DNA from: Levilactobacillus wangkuiensis
GTDB taxonomy: Bacteria > Bacillota > Bacilli > Lactobacillales > Lactobacillaceae
NCBI RefSeq assembly: GCF_016861605.1
Contig: NZ_BOLM01000001.1
Coordinates: 1 to 64,000 of the forward strand
Length of the DNA stretch: 64,000 nucleotides
Direction of reading: 5' to 3'
How positions within the stretch are numbered: the first letter of the stretch is position 1; every line of letters begins with the position of its first letter. Both the position numbers and the translations under genes were made by a program. The notes under the pieces were generated by a model. It worked only from the letters and a program-made list of their open reading frames with translations, was not told where the DNA came from and ran no database searches. Of this stretch, positions 54,906-64,000 are shown piece by piece.

Positions 54906-56000
54906 ATGTTGATTGCGGCTCGAGAAAAACAGTTGGTGGATGCGAAGAATGCTGAACGGGGGCGGTCGTACGTGTGTCCGGCGTGTCAGCAGCCGGTGGT
55001 TCTGCACCATGGGACACGGGTGCAGCCGTATTTTGCCCACCGGCCACAGTCGTCATGTACGGTTAAGGGCGAAGGGGAGACGCCCCAACACGTGTTGGGA
55101 AAACGCCAGTTGGCTGACTTCTTCGTTCCTTGGGGAGCCATCACCTTGGAACGGGTCTTACCCAGTATTTCCCAGCGGGCCGACTGTTGGATTGACCACC
55201 AGCCGCGACCGATTGCCCTGGAGTTTCAGTGTAGCCCCATCAACCGCGACGAGGTCGCTGAACGGACGTTAGGCTATCAAGGCCTAGGGGTGTATCCGCT
55301 CTGGTTACTGGGGAGCCGGTTCGCCAAGCAAAAATTGGGGTGGCATTTGATCGACCGCTTTGCCAGCTGGTTAAATGGGTGGGGACTTTGCCTGTTATTT
55401 TGGGACGTGGAGCGCAATCAACTGCGCGTCGACCATCACATCTGTCAGGCCATTACCGGTGACTATCAGTGTCAGTCGGTTTGGCTTGCGAATGTGGCCG
55501 ACTTATCGGCTGGGTCACAGCGACGTTTGTGGTGGGCGCAACCGAACTTGGCGCGGTTTCGCTGGGAGCTGGACCGCGATTTACGCCGGTCATCCACCGT
55601 ACTCAAACCTTTACAGACGGCGGTTTATTTGACCGGACATCATCTGGCCGGGTTCCCCCAGGTGTTGGCAACGGTGACGGTCACGGCGCCTATTTTTAGC
55701 CGCGGCTTGTTACTGTGGCGTATCATTCTGGCGGCGTGGCTATTTGAACGTTCGAACGTTTTGACGGATACCCTGGAACGCTTGGCGTGGGCGGCCTTTC
55801 AGCTGGTGGGTGGCGAGGTCACGGCGGTTCGATTTACCGGGCAGACGGCTTATTTGACCGCCATTGACGATTTACTAGCCGATTTGACCCAAGCGGACCT
55901 GATCAAACGCACGACGACCGGTTGGCAAATTATCTCGGAACCGCATTGGGATGCAGATTACACCGCCTGGTTAGAAAATGATGAGAAAGTTTTGGGCTGA
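54906..56000 (+). CDS. coiA: Competence protein CoiA-like nuclease
   Basis: A 364-residue protein with an N-terminal zinc-finger-like segment (YVCPACQQPVVLHHG), then the CoiA nuclease region (LEFQCSPINRDEVAERTLGY) and a variable C-terminus. CoiA acts in processing of DNA taken up during transformation. GAGGAGG lies seven bases before ATG 54906. The gene looks intact. Its order before pepF is common in lactobacilli. Confidence 0.85.
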   Translation: MLIAAREKQLVDAKNAERGRSYVCPACQQPVVLHHGTRVQPYFAHRPQSSCTVKGEGETPQHVLGKRQLADFFVPWGAITLERVLPSISQRADCWIDHQPRPIALEFQCSPINRDEVAERTLGYQGLGVYPLWLLGSRFAKQKLGWHLIDRFASWLNGWGLCLLFWDVERNQLRVDHHICQAITGDYQCQSVWLANVADLSAGSQRRLWWAQPNLARFRWELDRDLRRSSTVLKPLQTAVYLTGHHLAGFPQVLATVTVTAPIFSRGLLLWRIILAAWLFERSNVLTDTLERLAWAAFQLVGGEVTAVRFTGQTAYLTAIDDLLADLTQADLIKRTTTGWQIISEPHWDADYTAWLENDEKVLG

Positions 56001-56065
56001 TTTCCCTATGGCACGGGTGAAAGTGGTAAAATATTGCTATGCAATGTTAAAGGAGGATGAGAAAT

Positions 56066-57874
56066 TTGAAACAAATTCCCAAACGTTCCGCAGTTCCCAC
56101 GGCCCTGACCTGGGACTTAACCACGATTTACCCCGATGACGCGGCCTTTAAGGCTGCCGTGAAGGACGTCCAAGCCGAAGCAACGAAGATGGCCGCCATG
56201 AAGGGGCAATTATCCCAGAGCGGTGCCGACCTGTACCGCGTGACCAAGGCCAACTTTGACCTGGAACGCCAGTTAGAACGCGTTTACGTTTACGCCTCCC
56301 TGAAGAATGATCAGGATACCGGCGATGCGGCCGCCCAAGCCTTAATGGGCCAGGCGGAAGGCCTCTTGGCAACCGTTGGCGCAGCAGCGTCTTGGTTCGA
56401 GCCAGAAGTCTTGGCCTTGGAGCCAGCCGACCTGCAAAAGCTGATCGATGCTGAGCCTAAATTAGCGGCGTATCAACACATCTTTGATGTCTTAGGGCAA
56501 CAACGGGCCCACACACTGTCCGTTCAAGAAGAAAAGCTCTTGGCTGGGGCCAGTGATATCTTCGCTGCCTCATCGAAGACCTATAGCGTGCTGAGCGATG
56601 CCGATTTGAAGTTCCCCGTCGTTCAGGATGAAAAGGGTAACGACGTCCGGCTCTCCGAAGGCCTCTATGGGGTCCTGCTGGAATCCACCACGCCAGCCGT
56701 CCGTGAACAGGCCTTTAAGGCCCTGTACAGCGTCTATCAACAGTTCCGGCATACCTTTGCCTCCACGCTGGCTAGCGAAGTTAAAACGCACAATTTTAAC
56801 GCTGACGTTCGTCATTATGCCAGTGCCCGTGAAGCTGCGATGAGTGCCAACAACGTACCCGCTGTGGTTTACGACACGCTGGTCAAGACGGTCAACGACC
56901 ACCTGGATTCCCTGCACCAATACGTGAACCTGCGTAAGGAAATCTTGGGCCTGCCCGAACTGCACATGTACGACCTGTACACGCCCATCACCGGGGAACC
57001 TAGCCTGAGCTACACCTACGCGGAAGCCCAACAGGAAGCCTTGAAGGCGCTGAGCGTGCTCGGTCCCGATTACGTGGCCAACGTGCAGAAGATGTTCGAT
57101 ACCCGCGCCATTGACGTCGTGGAAAACGAAGGCAAACGCACGGGGGCCTATTCCGGTGGGATGTACGACACCAAGCCGTACATTCTGTTGAATTGGCAGG
57201 ACAGTCTGGAAAGCCTGTTCACGCTGGTCCACGAAATGGGTCACAGCATGCACAGCCACTACACCCGGACGAACCAACCTTACCAGTATGGGGATTACTC
57301 CATCTTCGTGGCCGAAATTGCTTCGACGACGAACGAAAATCTCTTAACGGATTATCTGTTGAAGACACAAACGGATCCTCAGGTCCGGGCTTACGTGTTG
57401 AACCACTACCTGGATGGGTTCAAGGGGACCGTTTACCGGCAGACGCAGTTCGCTGAATTTGAAGACTACATTCACACGCAAGCCGCTGCCGGGGAAACCT
57501 TGACGGCCGACTTCATGAGCAAATTCTACGGTGACCTGAACCGGCGTTACTACGGCGACGGGGTCGTGTCCGATCCCCAAATCGCCGACGAGTGGACGCG
57601 GATTCCGCATTTCTACTACAACTACTACGTTTACCAGTATTCCACTGGTTTCGCGGCCGCAACGACCTTGGCCCAACGCGTGTTGAGCGGGGATGATGCC
57701 AAGCGCGAGGCTTACCTGAACTACCTGAAGTCCGGGAGCTCCGACTTGCCACTGAACGTGATGAAGAAGGCCGGTGTCGACATGACGCAGCCAGATTACC
57801 TGCAGACGGCATTTAAGACGTTTGATGACCGCTTAGCTGAATTCAGCCAACTGGCCCATGAATTAAAGAAATAG
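56066..57874 (+). CDS. pepF: Oligoendopeptidase F
   Basis: A 602-residue M3-family zinc metallopeptidase that cleaves medium-length peptides in the cytoplasm. HEMGH is at residues 389-393, with the third zinc ligand expected in the Glu about 25 residues on (FVAEIASTTNE). I choose TTG 56066, nine bases after AGGAGG; ATG 56057 directly abuts that site and is less likely. A long terminator follows. Confidence 0.93.
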   Translation: MKQIPKRSAVPTALTWDLTTIYPDDAAFKAAVKDVQAEATKMAAMKGQLSQSGADLYRVTKANFDLERQLERVYVYASLKNDQDTGDAAAQALMGQAEGLLATVGAAASWFEPEVLALEPADLQKLIDAEPKLAAYQHIFDVLGQQRAHTLSVQEEKLLAGASDIFAASSKTYSVLSDADLKFPVVQDEKGNDVRLSEGLYGVLLESTTPAVREQAFKALYSVYQQFRHTFASTLASEVKTHNFNADVRHYASAREAAMSANNVPAVVYDTLVKTVNDHLDSLHQYVNLRKEILGLPELHMYDLYTPITGEPSLSYTYAEAQQEALKALSVLGPDYVANVQKMFDTRAIDVVENEGKRTGAYSGGMYDTKPYILLNWQDSLESLFTLVHEMGHSMHSHYTRTNQPYQYGDYSIFVAEIASTTNENLLTDYLLKTQTDPQVRAYVLNHYLDGFKGTVYRQTQFAEFEDYIHTQAAAGETLTADFMSKFYGDLNRRYYGDGVVSDPQIADEWTRIPHFYYNYYVYQYSTGFAAATTLAQRVLSGDDAKREAYLNYLKSGSSDLPLNVMKKAGVDMTQPDYLQTAFKTFDDRLAEFSQLAHELKK

Positions 57875-57883
57875 CGCATTAAA

Positions 57884-57931
57884 AATAGACTGATCACCCA
57901 CCTGTAATCGGGCGATGATCAGTCTATTTCA
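57884..57931 (+). terminator. Bidirectional terminator
   Basis: AAATAGACTGATCA and TGATCAGTCTATTT form a perfect 14 bp stem between converging pepF and degV. Confidence 0.88.
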
Positions 57932-57948
57932 TTTGCATACATTTAAAT

Positions 57949-58809
57949 TTAGTAGGATTGCCAGTCGCGTTGCCAAATCAGGCCCATGGTTTTTTCACCG
58001 GTGTGGACACTGATGGCGGGGCCAAGTTGGCTCTGGACCACGCGGACCTCTGGGAATTGGTCGGTGAGCGCGGCATCCCAGTCGTCGGCCAGGTCGGCAT
58101 TGTTGGCGTTGATGACCGTGATCAACAGGGGATAATCGACCTGGGTCAACGTCTCCTGGAGCTTGTCAGTCATGTAGTGGAAGGCCTTCTTCATGGTCCG
58201 TTCCTTGCCGATGGCGATGATCTTGCCCTCGTCGTTGAACGTCAGGAGGGGTTTGATGTTGAGCAGGTTACCGATGATGGCCGACCGGTTACTGAGACGA
58301 CCGGTCCGGGCCAAATGACTCAGGTTGTCCACGGCAAAGTACACGTTCATGGTATCGCGCAAGTCTTCGAGCTGGGGAACGATGTCGGCGGCCGTGTTGC
58401 CGTTAGCGACCAGCTGGCCCGCTAACAGACACAGGTTGGCCTCGCCGGCACTGGCGACCAGGGAATCGACCGGGTAGATGTGGGCCTTGGTGTAGGTCCG
58501 GCAGAACATCTTGAGATTGCTCATGAACGAGGTGATTCCGCTGGACAGGTGAATCGAAATAATCTCGTCATAGCCCTCGTCAGCCAGTCGGTCGTAGGCT
58601 TCTTCAATCTGACCCAGGGAGACCTGTGCCGTGGTGGGAAGCTCCTGATCCGTCTTCAGATAGTCGTAGAACGTCTTCAGACTTAATTTGGATTCGGCGT
58701 ATTGCTGGCCACCCAAAATCACGGTGATGGGCAGGACCACGATATGAAATTGCTTGATCTGTTCGGGGGTGAGGTAGGAGGCGGTGTCCGTAACGATAGC
58801 TGTTCGCAT
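57949..58809 (-). CDS. DegV family fatty-acid-binding protein
   Basis: A 286-residue protein with TAIVTDTASYLTPEQ at the N-terminus, the SSG(I)TSF motif and the DNLSHLARTGRLSN block typical of DegV/FakB proteins, which present fatty acids to a kinase. The start at 58809 follows AAGGGA. It is a lone gene here; no FakA lies beside it. Confidence 0.9.
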   Translation of the reverse strand: MRTAIVTDTASYLTPEQIKQFHIVVLPITVILGGQQYAESKLSLKTFYDYLKTDQELPTTAQVSLGQIEEAYDRLADEGYDEIISIHLSSGITSFMSNLKMFCRTYTKAHIYPVDSLVASAGEANLCLLAGQLVANGNTAADIVPQLEDLRDTMNVYFAVDNLSHLARTGRLSNRSAIIGNLLNIKPLLTFNDEGKIIAIGKERTMKKAFHYMTDKLQETLTQVDYPLLITVINANNADLADDWDAALTDQFPEVRVVQSQLGPAISVHTGEKTMGLIWQRDWQSY

Positions 58810-58989
58810 AAATTTTCCCTTCAGTTCCACAAAATAGTTGGCTCAATCATACCATATTGGATTCTAATTCGGTAGTGGCAGGTATCACTAACATTTACAA
58901 TTAATTGGATGATTCGTGAGCTGGAGACACTGCGAGCCAGGTAAGGTTTAGGTGACCCGTCGCAACCTGTTATCTAGAATTGCCCCCAC

Positions 58990-59036
58990 GAAAAAACTGG
59001 CCCCGTAAAATCACGCAGATTTTACGAAGCCAGTTT
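58990..59036 (-). terminator. Terminator of spxH
   Basis: A two-part stem (AAAACTGGC with GCCAGTTTT, and inside it GTAAAATC with GATTTTAC) bounded by A and T runs. It works for the leftward gene and possibly both ways. Confidence 0.85.
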
Positions 59037-59058
59037 TTAAGGTGAACAAGCAGCGAGA

Positions 59059-59709
59059 CTACAACACCCGCAGATTGGGTTGATTGCTGCCCAGCATTAA
59101 TGAAGTCGCCTGTTCATTAGTTTGATAATTAGGTTCAGCCATTAACATTTCTTTCGTGGCAACGCCTTGGCTTTCACAGACGTCGCAGAGGGCATCATAA
59201 GTCACGTCGTTTAAGAGTAACCCACAGTCGGAAACATCACAGTTAAAAATCACAGCGGATGAGGATTGTTCAATCTTCATTTCAGCCGCTAACTTTTGAT
59301 CCGTCTTGAAGGCTTGTTTCGCCAGATCGGATTGACAGTCTTCCGTGAACATGTCGAGGTCCAGGTGGCACTTCTTGGCCATTTCTAAAGTCAGTTCTTC
59401 CGTAAAACTTTGGTGCTGACTGACAACGGCATCCTGCATGTTGAGCAGGAATTTGCGCCCCTTACGTTTTCCTTGAAAAAGGGCGGCCTTATAAGCCAAA
59501 ATTGCTTGGTAGGTGACGTTGAAGCGCGCATTTCTCTCGGCGAGCGTTGGTCGCGAAGAGAGAGATTGCGCGATGATCTGTTGGTTAAGCAACGGAACAA
59601 ACTGGAACGACACCTTGCTATTAAGATGATCGGCCAACCGCATGATATTTCGTTCAGAACGCATACAACGCGCACCGAGCGGGTTGACGAACAAATAGAC
59701 TTCTAACAC
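59059..59709 (-). CDS. spxH: DsbA-family ClpXP adaptor SpxH/YjbH-like protein
   Basis: A 216-residue thioredoxin-fold protein with an opening VYLFVNPLGARCMRSERN, where only one active-site-like Cys remains in place of CxxC, as in YjbH relatives. In Bacillus YjbH delivers Spx to ClpXP. The start is GTG 59709 behind AGGAGG; the overlapping ATG is out of frame. It is divergent from relQ-nadK-rluD, the same neighbourhood as yjbH in Bacillus. Confidence 0.85.
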   Translation of the reverse strand: MLEVYLFVNPLGARCMRSERNIMRLADHLNSKVSFQFVPLLNQQIIAQSLSSRPTLAERNARFNVTYQAILAYKAALFQGKRKGRKFLLNMQDAVVSQHQSFTEELTLEMAKKCHLDLDMFTEDCQSDLAKQAFKTDQKLAAEMKIEQSSSAVIFNCDVSDCGLLLNDVTYDALCDVCESQGVATKEMLMAEPNYQTNEQATSLMLGSNQPNLRVL

Positions 59710-59987
59710 ATTGCTTCCTCCTATACCTGTCCTAGTTGGCAATCAGCAAGGGTCGCCAAACAAAAAGTAACAATACCACTACATTACCAAAATTTCAAAA
59801 AATAGCAATTGGAACGTTTGTTTGAGGTGAAGACCGTTCGTTTAAAACGCAACCCTATCATGCAACATTTTTAAGCGGACGTAAAGCTAAACGCCTCGTA
59901 AAAGGGAGTCAGTCCATTCATCGAACGATAAGTGAAATGCTTAACAAATTAAAGAGGTAATTACTCTCAGTTGCTGAGAAAATATGG

Positions 59988-60037
59988 TAAAATCGAGAGA
60001 TGAGTCATGTTCTGCGCCGGAATTATTCCCGACGCAG
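59988..60037 (+). promoter_or_regulatory. relQ promoter and leader hairpin
   Basis: An extended -10 (TGG TAAAAT, 59988-59993) precedes a leader with a hairpin formed by CTGCGCCGG (60012-60020) and CCCGACGCAG (60028-60037). The rest of the 358-base gap from spxH shows nothing else I can name. Confidence 0.5.
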
Positions 60038-60067
60038 GCGTGGAATTAAGGTTGGGGGATAGTCATT

Positions 60068-60724
60068 ATGGTAACGAACTGGGATCAATTTTTATTGCCC
60101 TATCAACAGGCCGTGAGTGAGCTCAAGGTGAAGCTCCGCGGTATCCGCAAGCAATTTGAAAATAAAAATGAACGGCCGCCGATTGAGTTCGTGACGGGTC
60201 GGGTCAAGCCAGTCCCCAGCATCAAGGAAAAGATGTCTCGGCGTCACGTGGCCGAAGAACGACTGGAACAGGATATGCAAGACATTGCGGGCTTGCGGAT
60301 CATGTGTCAGTTTGTGGAAGATATTTATCAAGTCGTCGACCTGTTACGGCGGCGGACCGACCTGACGATTCTGGAGGAACGGGATTACATCCATAACGAG
60401 AAGCCGAGTGGTTATCGGTCTTACCATATTGTGGTGGAATATCCGGTTCAGCTGGTTTCCGGCGAGAAGAAAATTCTGGCCGAGATTCAGGTGCGGACGC
60501 TGGCCATGAACTTTTGGGCCACCATCGAGCATTCATTAAATTACAAATACCAGGGCGCCTTTCCTGAGGAACTCAGCGACCGCTTACAACGGGCAGCCGA
60601 GGCCGCCTTTAAGTTGGACACGGAAATGTCCGAGATTCGTGAAGAAATTCAAGAGGCCCAGCAATATACGCCGAAGCATGAGAGCGATGTGGATGGAACG
60701 CCTCACCAGAATAAGGAAGATTAG
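60068..60724 (+). CDS. relQ: Small (p)ppGpp synthetase RelQ
   Basis: A 218-residue single-domain alarmone synthetase with the RelA/SpoT synthetase motifs ([17 protein letters not shown]-like [17 protein letters not shown], and [23 protein letters not shown]) and no hydrolase domain. It makes (p)ppGpp from ATP and GDP/GTP. It is the first of three tightly packed genes; nadK starts two bases after its stop. Confidence 0.93.
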   Translation: MVTNWDQFLLPYQQAVSELKVKLRGIRKQFENKNERPPIEFVTGRVKPVPSIKEKMSRRHVAEERLEQDMQDIAGLRIMCQFVEDIYQVVDLLRRRTDLTILEERDYIHNEKPSGYRSYHIVVEYPVQLVSGEKKILAEIQVRTLAMNFWATIEHSLNYKYQGAFPEELSDRLQRAAEAAFKLDTEMSEIREEIQEAQQYTPKHESDVDGTPHQNKED

Positions 60725-60726
60725 TT

Positions 60727-61530
60727 ATGAAGGTTTCCATTTTTAGTAATAACGGCCCGTCCTCACAGAAGGTGGCGACGGCGCTGCACCGTGGCTTAGA
60801 GACTGCGGGGGTGACCATCGATAGTTTGAATCCAGATATCGTGGTCACGGTCGGCGGGGATGGCACGTTGCTATCCGCGTTTCACCATTACAATGACCGG
60901 CTCGACAAGGTCCGCTTTGTCGGGATTCATACCGGTCACCTGGGTTTCTACACCGACTGGCGGGACTACGAGGTCCAGGAGCTGGTCGATAGCTTGGCCG
61001 ACGACAACGGCCAAAGTGTGAGCTATCCACTGCTGTCGATTCAGGTCGACTACGCGGATGGCACGCACTCGGACCAAGCGCTGGCTTTAAACGAATCCAC
61101 TATTAAAAAGGTGTCTGGAACCATGGTCGCTGACGTGTATATCAAGGACGAACTCTTCGAAAGCTTTCGGGGGGATGGCCTGTGTATCTCGACGCCGACC
61201 GGATCTACGGCCTACAATAAATCCGTGGGTGGGGCGGTCATCAACCCCCGATTCAACGCGATTCAAATGGCAGAGATTGCGTCCATTAACAATTTAGTCT
61301 TCCGGACATTGGGGTCGCCCCTGATTATCCCGGCGGACGAATGGATTCGCATCGAACCCACGGATCCGACCGACAACGTCTTAATGTGTGATCAGCTCGG
61401 CATCGAAGGTCGGCCCATCAAGGCCATTTCGTACCGTATCGCGCGGCAACGGATCGCCTTCGCTGAGTACCGCCATACCCATTTCTGGCAACGGGTCGAG
61501 GCTTCCTTCATTGGAAGGGAGAACGCATGA
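60727..61530 (+). CDS. nadK: NAD kinase
   Basis: A 267-residue enzyme that phosphorylates NAD to [16 protein letters not shown] (near residue 45) and [16 protein letters not shown] (near 155) are the GGDGT and NE/D-type family motifs. Its stop overlaps the rluD start (ATGA). Confidence 0.95.
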   Translation: MKVSIFSNNGPSSQKVATALHRGLETAGVTIDSLNPDIVVTVGGDGTLLSAFHHYNDRLDKVRFVGIHTGHLGFYTDWRDYEVQELVDSLADDNGQSVSYPLLSIQVDYADGTHSDQALALNESTIKKVSGTMVADVYIKDELFESFRGDGLCISTPTGSTAYNKSVGGAVINPRFNAIQMAEIASINNLVFRTLGSPLIIPADEWIRIEPTDPTDNVLMCDQLGIEGRPIKAISYRIARQRIAFAEYRHTHFWQRVEASFIGRENA

Positions 61531-62426
61531 TCAATTTTAAATGGACAGTGACCGGTGAGAGTCCGGTCCACGTACGCACGGTGCTGATGGCCCACGGGGT
61601 CACCCGCACCTTTTTGAAACGCGTGAAATTTCACGGCGGCATCATCACCCTGGATGGGGTCGAGGTCCGGGTGATTGCGATGGCCCAGCCGGGGCAAATG
61701 GTGGGGCTGCAGCTGCCGCCGGAACAGGCCAACGACCACGTGGCGACCTCATTTAAACCGTTGGACATCCTCTATGAGGACCCGCACTTCTTGGTCGTCA
61801 ATAAACCGGCTGAGATGGCCTCTGTGCCGTCACACCTGTATCCAGATGATACGTTAGCTAATCGGGTCAAAGGGCACCTAACGGCCATTCACGCGCCCAG
61901 CACGGTGACCCACATTGTGACGCGCTTGGACCGCGAGACCAGCGGGGCGGTGCTCTTTGCCAAGCATCACTTTGCCCATTCTATCCTGGATAAGCAATTG
62001 AAGGACCACGCACTGGACAAACGCTACATTGCGTTGGCGACTGGCCGAATCCCCGTGGATCACCAGCTAATCGACCAGCCGATTGGGCGAGCAGCGGATT
62101 CCTTTATCAAACGAACCGTGCGGCCAGATGGGCGGTCGGCTCAGACGGAGTTCTGGGTGCGGGGTCGCTCTCGTTCGGCCACCTTACTAGCCCTCAAGCT
62201 CCATACTGGGCGGACCCATCAAATTCGGGTCCATTGCCAGTCGATTGGGCATCCACTAGTGGGGGATTGGTTGTACGGTAAACAAACCAATCCCTGGATT
62301 CACCGGCAAGCCTTACACTGCGCGCGTTTGCGCTTCTATCAGCCGTTCCTGGGAAAATGGATCACCTGCTACGCACCACTGCCGGATGACATGGCAGCGG
62401 TTATCACTAACGAGCTTATAAACTGA
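61527..62426 (+). CDS. RluD-type pseudouridine synthase
   Basis: A 299-residue rRNA or tRNA pseudouridine synthase of the RluA/RluD family. It has an N-terminal S4-like region, then [12 protein letters not shown] with catalytic Asp135, and [12 protein letters not shown]. The position after nadK matches yjbO in Bacillus. The exact target base cannot be told from sequence. Confidence 0.92.
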   Translation: MINFKWTVTGESPVHVRTVLMAHGVTRTFLKRVKFHGGIITLDGVEVRVIAMAQPGQMVGLQLPPEQANDHVATSFKPLDILYEDPHFLVVNKPAEMASVPSHLYPDDTLANRVKGHLTAIHAPSTVTHIVTRLDRETSGAVLFAKHHFAHSILDKQLKDHALDKRYIALATGRIPVDHQLIDQPIGRAADSFIKRTVRPDGRSAQTEFWVRGRSRSATLLALKLHTGRTHQIRVHCQSIGHPLVGDWLYGKQTNPWIHRQALHCARLRFYQPFLGKWITCYAPLPDDMAAVITNELIN

Positions 62427-62444
62427 ACAATCTAGGTAAAAGGT

Positions 62445-62476
62445 CCCGTCAACGCAGTCTGTTGGCGGGATTTTTG
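62445..62476 (+). terminator. Terminator of relQ-nadK-rluD
   Basis: CCCGTCAAC and GTTGGCGGG pair around a 7 nt loop and run into TTTTT. Confidence 0.85.
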
Positions 62477-62479
62477 TGT

Positions 62480-63257
62480 CGATAAATATCCAATTATTGG
62501 TGGTTTATACGGGGGTGACTGGTCGTAATTCAACTAGTTAGCAATGAAAACGGTTTCTGAAAGCTGATGACCTGAGGCAGTGTCGGCCGAGCTGAAATAT
62601 AAATGGATTAATAGGCCAGTGAATAAAATAGTTAAAATCACGAAGAATATTACTGTTACACATTTGAAAAAGTGTGTGCATGGTAAACTGATTTACGTGA
62701 AAAGTTAAGGATTTCTAAACTAAATGCTTGATTTTTGATCGTAAAAATGGCCAATAATCGTTTGCGCATAAATCGTCATATGGACAGTATTTTCATCAAA
62801 ATATAATTTTTCAAAACTATGAATATGTTTTTACGATTTTAGAACAGTTAATGGTATAACCCCTGTATTTATCGCACGATAGAATGATAACAATTAGTTA
62901 ACACACGCAAAATGCTTGTTTAACGCGATTTATAAACTGAACTAATCAGGAAAAAGTCTGATTAATCAGATATTAGCTCAGTGTTTACAGGTAAAATGTT
63001 GACAAAAAGTTTGATGTGATTGTTTTAACACTTTACTTAGATTTAGCGAAATCTTAGAAATATTGTCAATAAATTTACTTTTAAAACAGTGCGTAGAGTA
63101 AATCTATGCTAGAATAGCAATTGTTAGGGGATGGTTTATAGGGGAGACCCTTTATTAGGGGAATGTGTATAGACCATTCAATGTAAGTTCACTAATTTTT
63201 GGGAAACTCAATCACTAGGAGTAGCGATTGTCACTCATCTATTGCAAGTCAACTTTT
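62480..63257. other. Long AT-rich non-coding spacer before the surface protein
   Basis: Nearly 800 bases without a credible ORF on either strand. It is markedly more AT-rich than the surroundings. Near its right end are a possible -10 (TATGCT 63105-63110) and a leader hairpin ATGGT..TATA with TATAGACCAT (about 63131-63177). The length suggests a regulated promoter with a long leader. Confidence 0.6.
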
Positions 63258-63273
63258 AAGGAGGACATTAAAA

Positions 63274-64000
63274 GTGAAATTCATGCGGAATAAAGCTTTT
63301 AACGGCGACCCTAAATTGCGGTACAAGATGTACAAGGTAGGGAAGACCTGGGTCTTCGCTGCATTGGCATCCTTTTCGTTATTAGGTGCAGGAACGCTGT
63401 CAGCCAGTGCGGATGCAACGAGCACGGATGACGCAACCAATAGTACTAAAGTCGCCACATCAGCTGCCAGCTTAACGAGTTCGGCGGCGGATCAGCAGGA
63501 ACAGAAGAGCGAATCAACAGCCAGTAGCGCTGGTACGAGCAGCGAGACTAGCGCTGCCAGTTCATCAGCCTCAAGTGCTTCATCTAAAGTGGTAGTTGAA
63601 TCTGCACCGGTTTCCGACGCCAGCAGTTCAGCCGCTTCATCTTCAAGCAACAGTAGTAGTGCCACGACGGCAACCGCCATTAGTGCTGACACGACTAGCA
63701 CAGCGACGTCAACATCAGACGCTGCGAGCATCGCGTCCAGTGCCGCTGCCAACGTTAAGACGGATGTCACGCTGAGTGCCAACGTGACCAAGACGGTTGC
63801 GAAGGTTGCGACGACTAAGAAGTCCGTTGTCACGCCTGTAACTGAAAACGATACCGTGACGGTAGGGACGTCTGATGAGACAAAGGTCGCCACGGATGCT
63901 GACAACGATGCGAGTGCCGCTGCCAGTGCAGCCGCTGCTGCCAAGGCCAGTGCCACGACCGCTAGTAGTTATGCAGCGCTGGTGCCAACGAGTGACGTGA
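63274..64000 (+). CDS. Partial KxYKxGKxW-type surface protein, cut by the window edge
   Basis: An open frame of at least 242 codons running out of the window. GTG 63274 lies eight bases after AAGGAGGA; ATG 63283 is in frame but further away. The N-terminus KLRYKMYKVGKTWVFAALAS carries the KxYKxGKxW signal motif, with cleavage likely near SAS-ADA. All that follows is a low-complexity Ser/Ala/Thr/Val region, as in glycosylated serine-rich adhesins. The functional domains would lie beyond the window. Confidence 0.85.
   Translation, partial: MKFMRNKAFNGDPKLRYKMYKVGKTWVFAALASFSLLGAGTLSASADATSTDDATNSTKVATSAASLTSSAADQQEQKSESTASSAGTSSETSAASSSASSASSKVVVESAPVSDASSSAASSSSNSSSATTATAISADTTSTATSTSDAASIASSAAANVKTDVTLSANVTKTVAKVATTKKSVVTPVTENDTVTVGTSDETKVATDADNDASAAASAAAAAKASATTASSYAALVPTSDV

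Noticed and set aside
62416-62960. Imperfect direct repeat of TATAAACTGAAC at the end of the rluD-like gene and at about 62930
   Set aside because: It is short, AT-rich and imperfect, without structure at its ends; probably chance or an old small duplication.
63249-63956. Minus-strand open frames at the window end
   Set aside because: They are shadows of the low-complexity Ser/Ala/Thr-coding plus-strand frame, which has the signal motif and ribosome site.

Overview
The window is a gene-dense, roughly 50% GC chromosomal segment from a member of the Lactobacillaceae. A heterofermentative genus such as Levilactobacillus is the best guess. This rests on a full arginine deiminase (ADI) cluster, a D-aspartate ligase/aspartate racemase pair (the Lys-D-Asp type of peptidoglycan bridge), FLP- and ArcR-type Crp/Fnr regulators, two ArgR proteins, a T-box leader and a KxYKxGKxW surface protein. 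No phage, plasmid, insertion sequence or CRISPR is visible.

Layout. 1-12.5 kb is an arginine region: argS1, then arcA-arcB-arcD1-arcT-arcC-arcR, a second antiporter arcD2 and a B3/4-domain protein on the other strand, and argR1. The arcA promoter carries a Crp-type palindrome, a cre site and an ArgR-like palindrome. 12.5-27.3 kb holds a UvrA-like ATPase, dipeptidase PepD, FLP, an asnB / D-Asp ligase / aspartate racemase set for the cell-wall bridge, a zinc dehydrogenase, small proteins and a secreted amidase. 27.4-29.5 kb has a tRNA-Gly(CCC) and argS2 behind an arginine T-box. 29.7-39.5 kb is the purine operon purEKCSQLFMND, with no purH. argR2 follows, then a class A PBP. 42.5-54.4 kb is conserved Firmicute housekeeping order (yheA, yhaO-yhaN-yhaM, prsA, yhaH-like, hit, ecsAB, ytmP-like, trmB). 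54.9-62.4 kb carries coiA, pepF, degV, spxH, relQ, nadK and rluD. The window ends inside a long Ser/Ala/Thr-rich surface protein.

The most unusual signal is non-coding: a family of about 215-340 bp GC-rich intergenic elements, with seven copies plus two fragments (16.9-18.0, 20.9-21.1, 49.8-50.8 and 54.4-54.7 kb, both orientations). Each copy closes on itself through an 18 bp stem whose outer half changes sequence from copy to copy while staying complementary. Inside are two hairpins that also show compensatory changes, and five copies have a private terminal inverted repeat. That pattern points to selection or template constraint on a folded RNA (or on a foldable single-stranded DNA intermediate), not on sequence. 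I do not recognise it as a described family.

How the genes fit together: ArgR1/ArgR2, ArcR, CcpA and the T-box would together divide arginine between ATP generation by the ADI route and protein synthesis. asnB, the D-Asp ligase, the racemase, the PBP and the amidase concern the cell wall. spxH, relQ, FLP and the YhaMNO proteins concern stress, redox and nucleic-acid maintenance. All names come from reading the sequence; no database search was run.
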